A DNA stretch of 64,000 nucleotides, taken from positions 12,944,592-13,008,591 of the forward strand of contig CM022678.1 of assembly GCA_012295275.1 (NCBI GenBank), written 5' to 3'. The notes under the pieces are model-generated. The model made no database searches, was not told the DNA's origin, and saw only the letters and a program-made list of their open reading frames with translations. This stretch comes from Chrysomallon squamiferum (Eukaryota > Mollusca > Gastropoda > Neomphalida > Peltospiridae). Every line of letters begins with the position of its first letter. The first letter of the stretch is position 1. The position numbers and the translations under genes are program-made. Shown here piece after piece: positions 56,187-64,000 of the stretch.

Positions 56187-56520
56187 CATTATTGTCGTTG
56201 TTTATTTTCAGCCGTGTTATAACACACTGAGAAAGTGGCTCGTTGACAGAGCTGTTATTATTCTTGGAATTGCATTTGGCATCGCTTGTCTCGAGGTACG
56301 TAATGCCGGACATTTTATTCTTATTTTATTTATTTTTTTAATTAAAACTATCGACTTAAGTGAATCATTTTGATTGATCATTAGCATAAATAAAATTTTC
56401 CCCATCATAAAATACTATTATTAATGTTTTTATTTTTATTTTATTTATTTTTTTTTTCAGATTTTTGGAATCATCTTCGCTTGTTGCTTAATGCGGGCAA
56501 TCAAGGAACAAAAGGCCTGA

Positions 56521-57595
56521 ACGGAAATGATGTCAAGTTTTAGAGTACGTCATCATCAAGCCATTGCGTCAGTTTTAATCAATCACCGTAGTTAAAAAAC
56601 AAAACAAACATTTCACTAATGAAATTAGACATTTCTTAAATCTACCAAAACATGGCTTAAAACAAAACTTATGATATATCATTCACTGGAACAAACATTA
56701 TTATTATTATCATTATATCTCTGAAAAATTCATCTTAAATTAAATATTACTAATCGAAGATTATTTTCGAATTACATTATTCAAATTATGTCTTTTCAAA
56801 ATCATTTTAAAAAAAGAAGAACAAAAAAATTAGAAATAAAAAAGAAGCTGTAAAACAGCTTGATCTTATTATAGTTTTTTTTACATAAAATCATACATGT
56901 ATATGTAAACACACCAATATATATATGTTAAGAAAAATTATTATCAGTGTGTTTTGTTGTTGTTTTGTTATCATTATAATTACTGCTCTGTATGAAAAAA
57001 ACGTAATGTTAGAGGCTTTAAGAAATAAATAATTTAAGTATAATTTTAATATAGCAAGAAATAGTCTTAGAATGAAATCTTAATAGTAATTGTAACGTTG
57101 TGAATACATTTTAGTGTACATCTTATACTTTTTATAAAACAATTATGATTAATAATTATTTTTTACTTTTTTATTCTTATGTTGTTGTTGTTATTATTAT
57201 TTTATTATTATTGCTGTTATAATAATAATAATAATCATAATAATAATTATTAACAATATACAATTTTAAGTTTTACAAGCTGATATATTACAATTATTAT
57301 ATATATGTAATAAGATAAATATATATATTTTTAAAAAATAATAATAAAATCAAGAAAATAAACTATTGTAACTATTTCTGTTAGAGATAATTTATCAGGC
57401 ACTGCATTAATAATTGGTGTGAACATTGACGAAGAATTCGAATATTTCTCACATGAAACGATCTTTGAATTGGTGAATTATATGAAGAACGATAACTCAC
57501 ATTATTATCTCGTTTTTATATGAAACTTTTTGAAAGAATGTTTCAGTAATATGTACTTTATGTTTTTTTTTTTTTTGTCTTCTTGTTATGTTCGA

Positions 57596-57633
<38 letters not shown>

Positions 57634-57800
57634 CTAGACTGCTGTTATAAATGCTAGATAATAACTTGTTTAGTCTGTTTTTATTTTATTTCATTGTTTC
57701 CTGTATCATTAATTCGAATATTTATTCATTAATCTTTTAAAATGTACATGTAACTAAACTGAAATAAAATATAAGTACGCTAATAACTTAAAAGATTCTG
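56521..57800 (+). other. tetraspanin B 3' region, homologous to that of A
   Basis: It shares with A the blocks TACGTCATCATC, GAACGATAAC, TTCATTAATCTTTTAAAATG, GTACATG and GAAATAAAATA, the last near 57758 being a poly(A)-signal-like stretch. Long T-runs occur at about 57564-57577 and 57599-57629. Confidence 0.55.
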
Positions 57801-57829
57801 TTTTTATTACAAATTTTAACGATCTCTTT

Positions 57830-59313
57830 CTCTCTCGATCTCTCTCTCTCTCTCCTTGTGTTAAAGAAAAATAAATACATAGTATTCATTTTATAGCGTG
57901 TTTAATTAACGATTTTATAAAAAAAGATAATTAATAATAGGTGTAAAGTAGGTCACAACGGGATTTCTGACAATACGGATTAATATCCTGTTACAACTAA
58001 TCGTATTTACAAGTAACGTTGTTTATGCATTGTCCTTACTGTTCATCTGTTTTATTTAGATTTTGTGATTCACACTAATTAATATTATAAAAACCGGACA
58101 TAATAGGGAACAAATTCTCAGTATTCTTGGCTTATTAATAAATATTTTGAAATTGAATATTTTGAAATTTTCAGATTTGTTTTGGTATTCGTTTTATTAT
58201 GTAATAATAACAACTCTGCAGTTTTGCACAGTGTAGTACCTAATTCTTTTTAGACTTGCCCCAAAACAACATTTAACCAAACCTCCAAGAGAAGATCAGA
58301 TTAAAATCTTACATTTGTCAATAGGCTTATTACCTCCCCTGACGACATCTCCATCGAACCGCTATAGTAGGCCTTTTCTTGTCGAGTTAATGTAGAGGAA
58401 TCCGCGCGATTTTAGATAATTGCCTCCCTTTGTCAATAATGATAATGAACAAAAACAGTAAATTAGTTATAGAAATATTAATATGTGAATAAATTAGAGT
58501 CTTGCTTTGTAATGATATTGGAGTGAGAAATTAAAGACTGTGGGATAAGCAGTTCGACTCGGATAGTCACTTTAGAAAAATTAAACAAGTAAAATGTCTT
58601 TCTTTTTTTCTTTTAGAAAGGGCTACGTGCTTATATTCTACAGTCATATATAATTTGAACTGAGTCAACAGCTAGCTAAGAGAAAAAAAGCTGCTGATAA
58701 CCACACTTACTGCTGTTCATTGTCACAGTGGTTGTGGAAATAATGAAATAGTAACAATATTAAAATCTCGGCAAATTTGTCATGAGAACTTAAAATGTGT
58801 CAACAGTAAGTTATTCAATAATATGTCAAGTAACGAAAGCACGATATCCAGATTCTAAAGAATAAATAAATAAATAAATAAATAAATGCTATTATGGAAT
58901 TAGGGGCGCTTATTTCTAAAAGACAAATTCACACAAAACACTAATACAACAAAAACCACAAAAATTAACAATAATTATAATTAAAAAATTTAAAATTAAA
59001 ATTAAAAAATATATAAAATATAATCCTTCTTTTTTGAATAGCATTACATAGGGACGTACACAGTACATACTTTGAAGTATTTTGTGTAGTGTGACTATAA
59101 CAAAGTGTTATCAGACGCTTTATTAACTGCAAGTTCATCTTACTGTAAATCGTTTTTAGAATCTTTTAGCACGTTAATAAAATTAACACGACTGATTATT
59201 AACGAATTTATCATTTTATTTATAAACTAAAAAGATTATACTGAAATAACCAATTATGTACACTATGATTAGAGTAGGGACCTTTTTATTCAGGGCGGTG
59301 ACGTATGCACATT

Positions 59314-59387
<74 letters not shown>

Positions 59388-60736
59388 TTAAAATTTATGT
59401 ACTTGGATAAAACTCTCTGAGTGAGAATTTTCTGGTTTTCTTTTCCAAAAAGGATGCGCGGAATCATCATTATTTTATTGTGTTATTTTTATTAAAATAT
59501 TCAGTTGATCTGATCCTACATCCGGTTCGTGTTAAAATTTTATAGTGCGAATCAACAGAAGAAATTGACAGATTATAACCTAAAATGAAACGCAGAATTT
59601 ATTTATTTATTATTTTACTAGATGCAGGTCTGCCTTAATATTTGAAATGTTCCTTAACTTGTAATAAGGAAAATGTGTGTTTGTATCTGTAGGCAGAAAA
59701 CAAATATCGATAAGTGCTTTTCATTAATATAAATTTTGCAAACAAATAAAAATAAATAATCGTTAGTCAATTTTATTTACGTTTGCAAAAGTGCGGTCAG
59801 ATATGACAATGACGTGCTTTGCTTAAGACGTGAGAATAATGTACACAGAAGAAATGCAGCAGACGATTAGAACTATTTATCAAAGTTTAACAGTTTTATT
59901 GTTTATAATGCTAATGCAAGGTACGCATCAAAAATAAACTTCTGTATATTTTATATGTTGGAAACATGTATTTATTCAAACTACATTGACACGAAGTACT
60001 TCTAGCAGGAAATTTTCCTGGAAAGTCATGGTCAAAACAAAATTACGTCATCGCACTTTGCTGAACAGTAAGTCAGTATCTCAGTTTTATTTTCTCAGGA
60101 ATTTCCTTAAAATACTGGTTCTCTTTGTTTGTTAGCTCTGCCTAGAATGATATTAAACATTACCAGTATTTAAAGGTATTATAGGACAATATATTAATTA
60201 TTTTTATTGAATGATTATTCTTATATTAATAATTTATTAATAATAATAATAATGTTAGTACTAGGAGTATATTTTCTTTCTTTCTTTCTTTCTTTTTATT
60301 ATTTATTACTTATTTCAATAATTAAGTGGAGATCGGGGAAGTTTCGTGAAGTTCATATGCTACAATCTAGTTTGTTTAGTAAAGTATGAAGTAGGTCATC
60401 TGAAAAAATAAAATCCAATTCTTCAACGTTATTTATATTTCTTTCTATAATATTGTGTTATCTGTCTATGTGTACGTATGTATATTTTTGTAGTTTTAAT
60501 ATTTATTTATAATAATAATAATAATAATAATTATTATTATTATTATTTTCACCATAATTGTAATTTAATATATCTGCAGTTACAAAAGTTGATCCAGTCA
60601 TAATTATTTAGAACCATCCATTAGTCTAGTCTAACAGATTACCGTTACCCAGACAATAAGAAAGAAAGTAGGAAAAAAGAAATATTGCAAATGTCTGTTT
60701 TACATTTATTTATTTTTATTATTTTGTTTTTTCCAG
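57830..60736. other. spacer between tetraspanins B and C, no coding exon
   Basis: It contains a short CT patch at about 57823-57853, an AAAT run at about 58861-58887 and (GA)n at 59321-59383. A donor-like AACA|GTAAGT at 60068 could end a non-coding first exon of tetraspanin C, whose first coding exon starts after an acceptor at 60737. No TATA box was found near it. Confidence 0.5.
59321..59383. repeat. (GA)n microsatellite
   Basis: About 31 GA units. Confidence 0.96.
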
Positions 60737-60745
60737 CTTGAGAAG

Positions 60746-61107
60746 ATGGGTGGAGATGATTGTGGAGACACATTATGCACATATATTTTCTTTCTGATTA
60801 ATCTCTTCATCTTTGTATGTAATATTTATTTTCCAAATAATTAATCTTAATAATATATATATATATATTTGTAGAATATTTCAATTCAACACAAATCTAC
60901 ACTCAAAATGAATTAATGAAAGATAAAAAAAAAAAAAAAAAAAAAAATTCTAGCATTGTTGCTGGTATCTTTACAGCAATGTTATTATTTTCTAGATCAT
61001 TGTCATAGTTATTAGTGTTGTTGTTGCAGTCATCTTGTTGTTCTGTTATTATTATGATGGCATTTTGGATTTTTTGTCAATGTCATTTTTATTACTGATA
61101 ATGATGG

Positions 61108-61151
<44 letters not shown>

Positions 61152-63821
61152 ATTACATTACATAACTTTTGTTTGTTATTTTTCCTTGCAACTATAATAT
61201 TATTATGCTTTTAGATCTTTGGTGTAGTAGGTATAGGGGTGGGGATTTGGGCACTGAAGGACAAAAATCAGATGGAATCACTGTCCAAAGTGACAACTGT
61301 AGCAGATGCCAAAGATTTTAATGCCCCAGGACTGCTACAGACTGGTGCTATTATCATGGTTGTTGGAGGAACTGTTCTAACGATCCTTGGTTTCATGGGA
61401 TGCTGGGGTGCTCTCAGAGAAATCAAACTGTTGTTGTTTTTGGTATTTTTTAAAAATATAAATTAATTATTAAAGATATTTATGTATTATCTTTTTTAAT
61501 TGGTTAAATAATTAATTTAAATCAGACAGATTATACACTTTCAAGCAGTTAGTCATAAACACACACACATACAAACATTGAACTTTATTATCACTAAAGA
61601 ATGTAACTGACATTTATATTTTGCATTTTTGACCTTAAATCCAGCAGCATAAGATTCATAAATATTTTGAAATTAATAAATTTCATCTTTATAATTATTC
61701 TTTCTTTGATATAGTATGCCACTCTCCTGGTTATTATTTTGGTTGAAGAGGTGGTTGCTGGTATTATGGCAGCTTTGATGAAGAAGAAGGTAAATAACTT
61801 TTACAATTTATACCTATTAAAAAATAAAATAATTTAAAAAATTCTAATTGTTATATTCATAGTTGTCAGTCATAAATGCCAGTCAATGAATATTTAAATG
61901 TTCATCAAACTTTGCTATCAATCGTATGTATTTTTGGGTTTATTGATTATGTGAAATTTTAACATTTAACATTTAACTGGAAACTCTTTAACAGCTAGCA
62001 TTTAAGATCTTTTATATTCCCAATAGAAGAATCACACCAATAATGGCTTTTGATGAACAAAGGCACACCAAATATGGTCAGATAGTTGAGAAGATTTGGG
62101 AAAAACAAAATGGAAACAATATTTCTGAGTTGAATTTTTCAATGATTTATCTTAACTAATTTTCAGTTTGAATCAAATCTAAAGAGAAGTTTACTAAGAA
62201 ATATTGAAGAACATTATGATGGACAGTGGAACAGTACTAACATATTTACTCAAGCTCTAGATTTTGCACAAATCTTTGTAAGTGTGTCAGACATCATTTA
62301 AAGTGTAAATCAGATGTTATAGAAATATTTTATTTTTGGGGTTATTATATTTGTTATGGGTGACATATGAATATTGTAAAGTTATAAAACATTTGATTTC
62401 TGCCCTTTTACTCCATCTGCAAACAGAATTTATTAAAGAAAAAATAGATATCATATGGTTACTTAAAGAAAAATAAAGAATCCTTATTGAAAAATTGAAA
62501 CTACAGCTACCACTATTACTACTTCTGTTGCTACTACTATGACTACTTCTGTTGCTACTACTATGACTACTTCTGTTGCTACTACTACTACTATTACTAC
62601 AACTACCTACAATTACTACCAATACTTTGTTATCACTAATTTCTTTTTTTTTTTTTTTTTTTTTTTTTCTTTTTTAGTTTGAATGTTGTGGAATTGACAG
62701 TTTTTCAGAGTATAAGAGTAGAGCCAAATTTTGGGTTTATAAAGAAACAATGACAGTCCCTCCAGCTTGCTGTGCTATTGAGAATAAAGATGATTTTATG
62801 AAAACTCGCAAGGTTGTGCCCAAAGACTGGAACTGTACAATAAATCCAACTATGGAAAATTCATATGTAGCTCAGGTAATTAATCCTCTACTGAAAAACC
62901 TGTGTCATATTCATATGATTACCTGATCTAAATAAGGTTTCAAATATTTAAAAATAAGCAGTCCATGGGCTATTTTGTATTTTTTTTTTTTTTACCTTTA
63001 AACTCCTTTTCATCAACATTAAAACAATAAGTGTTCAATAAATTTAAATGTTCGTTTCTTACTTTTTAAATTTTTTATTTATTTATGATTGGATATGAAT
63101 CAATTAGTAAACCATCTTTAATCTTCAGTCTTTAGTAATTTATTTCTGTTGTAATACAGATTTAATAATTCTTTACCTGAAATGCTTGGTACTATGAAGT
63201 GTTTTGAAGTGTGGTATAATTATAAGGAGATAGAATGAGAATAGGAACAGACTATGTGCCATTGCATTTATACAAGGTGCCCCATAAAATTCCATACATA
63301 GGAAAAATAAAAAAAATTATATGAAAAAACATTTTTATTTATATAATAAGCTCTACATGACTGCCATTATGTTGGAAACACATTTCAGTGCGTGTCCTCC
63401 ACTGCTGAAGAACACGTTCAAGCACAGCTGCAGTTATGCTTGTAATGTGTTGTGATACGTAGCTTGAGATAAAACCATATGTATGAAAACTTATAGGACA
63501 TCCTGATTTCACAACCAGCTTATACAAATTGTTTGCAGGAAATTTTAGATAATTTCTTAATAATTTTATGCATAAAATGTCTTCTTCATACAATTTCTCT
63601 ATTTTGAAGAAAGGACAGCCCAAAATAAATGTTCTGTAAATATCACTTAAGATTAGAAAATCTGCTATTATAAATACATAAAATGATGTTAAAACTAATT
63701 TTATAATTTAAGTTAATGTTCTTTCCATTATTTTCAGCCATGTTTTCCAAGAATAAAAAACTGGTTGATTGCAAAAGCCAATGTTATAACTGCTGTTGCT
63801 TTCACCATTGTCATTCTGGAG
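60746..63821 (+). CDS. Tetraspanin C, intact but 3'-partial
   Basis: Exons are 60746-60814 (within an exon starting 60737), 61215-61442, 61715-61789, 62167-62277, 62678-62875 and 63738-63821, giving 255 residues. The last exon, of about 60 bases in A and B, lies beyond the window. Exon sizes 228/75/111/198/84 equal those of A. TM1 starts CTYIFFLINLFIFIFGVVGI, TM2 is GAIIMVVGGTVLTILGFMGC, and TM3 is YATLLVIILVEEVVAGIMAA. The loop has FECCG, PPACC, NCT (Cys and sequon) and PCF, six cysteines in all. TM2 ends GCWGA where A has GCCGA, losing one palmitoylation-type cysteine. TM3 has EE where A has VE. Divergence from A is large, so C split long before the A/B duplication. No frame damage is seen and it is likely functional. 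Confidence 0.88.
62510..62605. repeat. 24-base tandem repeat in tetraspanin C intron 4
   Basis: The unit ACTACTTCTGTTGCTACTAC plus TATG occurs about three times (about 62518-62590) within ACT-rich sequence. The minus-strand Ser/Asn frame is a shadow. Confidence 0.85.
63275..63625 (-). mobile_element. degenerate mariner/DUF4817-type DNA transposon remnant
   Basis: A minus-strand frame at 63623-63339 ends with ITAAVLERVLQQWRTRTEMC, then FQHNGSHVELII and a stop. The pattern VL.RV..QW..R...C...NG.HVE just before the stop is what I recognise from the C termini of a widespread group of IS630/mariner-related animal transposases. Upstream residues are not recognisable and the rest of the transposase is missing. 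After the stop the sequence reaches GGTGCCCCATAAAATTCCAT on the plus strand (63277-63296), which looks like a transposon end. It lies in tetraspanin C intron 5. Confidence 0.45.
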
Positions 63822-64000
63822 GTGAGGATATTCTGTTTCACATCACTGATTGAAATGAGTACAAGAAATACTTTAATCTGTTTTCTTCAGTGACTGTTTT
63901 GATAATACTGACAACTTCTACATTATAGTGTTAATTTAAAATAATAATTGCAATATGTATTATAAAAATGTGAAATAACATTCAAAATAAAAGAAAACAA

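Larger units (their letters stand above)
53189..56520 (+). pseudogene. Tetraspanin B, recent duplicate of A with broken exons
   Basis: Exon-equivalents are 53189-53254 (22 codons, one residue from A: Val for Ile9), the scrambled exon 2 at 54324-54726, then 54952-55026, 55216-55325, 55648-55846, 56212-56295 and 56461-56520 (IFGIIFACCLMRAIKEQKA, stop). Splice sites are kept. Damage: exon 2 is interrupted and partly duplicated; exon 4 lacks one base (110 instead of 111, in CGTGCATTGAC); exon 5 has one extra base and an in-frame TAA after NATKWKDYN (199 instead of 198). Introns also align with A, for example 84 bases after exon 2, so this is a segmental duplication, not a retrocopy. It reads as a pseudogene. 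However, the loop cysteines and last exon are conserved and the last exon is in better shape than in A, so assembly error must be excluded. Confidence 0.7.

Noticed and set aside
63339-63623. Independent minus-strand gene in tetraspanin C intron
   Set aside because: It lacks a full domain and its end resembles a transposase terminus next to a transposon-like end, so it is listed as a mobile-element remnant.

Overview
This is a spliced, intron-rich eukaryotic nuclear window. It is AT-rich and extremely dense in microsatellites (ATT/AAT, CA/GT, CT/GA, TA, TTG, ACT). The three gene families are animal ones: a LysM-GRAM-TLDc oxidation-resistance protein, squalene synthase (present here, absent from insects), and tandem tetraspanins. 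Short CATAACT-type units in the 3' region of the first gene resemble motifs I associate with molluscan genomes. A lophotrochozoan, most likely a mollusc, is my best guess, but the assignment is an inference.

Layout. (1) Positions 747-17665, plus strand: thirteen exons of an OXR1/mustard-family gene, open at the 5' side because upstream exons lie outside the window. Its 3' UTR probably runs to about 18.6 or 19.6 kb. (2) Positions 28755-24215, minus strand: a complete eight-exon squalene synthase gene (414 codons plus stop), convergent with OXR1. Its upstream flank holds an SRE-like site, a CCAAT box, an AP-1 site and an E-box. A tRNA-derived SINE-like element lies in its 3' flank. (3) About 29.2-45.7 kb: a 16 kb stretch with no convincing coding exon. 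It is filled with microsatellites and a 20-bp minisatellite, with two TATA-plus-splice-donor modules that could be first exons of the next gene. (4) About 45.7-63.8 kb, plus strand: three tandem tetraspanin paralogues (called A, B and C here) that share one seven-exon architecture. A has one base too few at the start of its last exon. B is a recent segmental copy of A with a scrambled exon 2 and two further frame breaks. C is intact but loses its last exon at the window edge, and its intron 6 carries a fragment resembling the end of a mariner-type transposase.

The genes do not form a pathway: OXR1 and squalene synthase look like unrelated housekeeping neighbours, and the tetraspanins are a local expansion. 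The most unusual structure is in OXR1 at 8656-9340. A tandem array repeats the real exon-end/splice-donor junction ten times, with every spacing a multiple of three and no in-frame stop, so any donor in it would give an in-frame product. I found no CRISPR, rRNA or convincing tRNA gene, and no bacterial-type operon.
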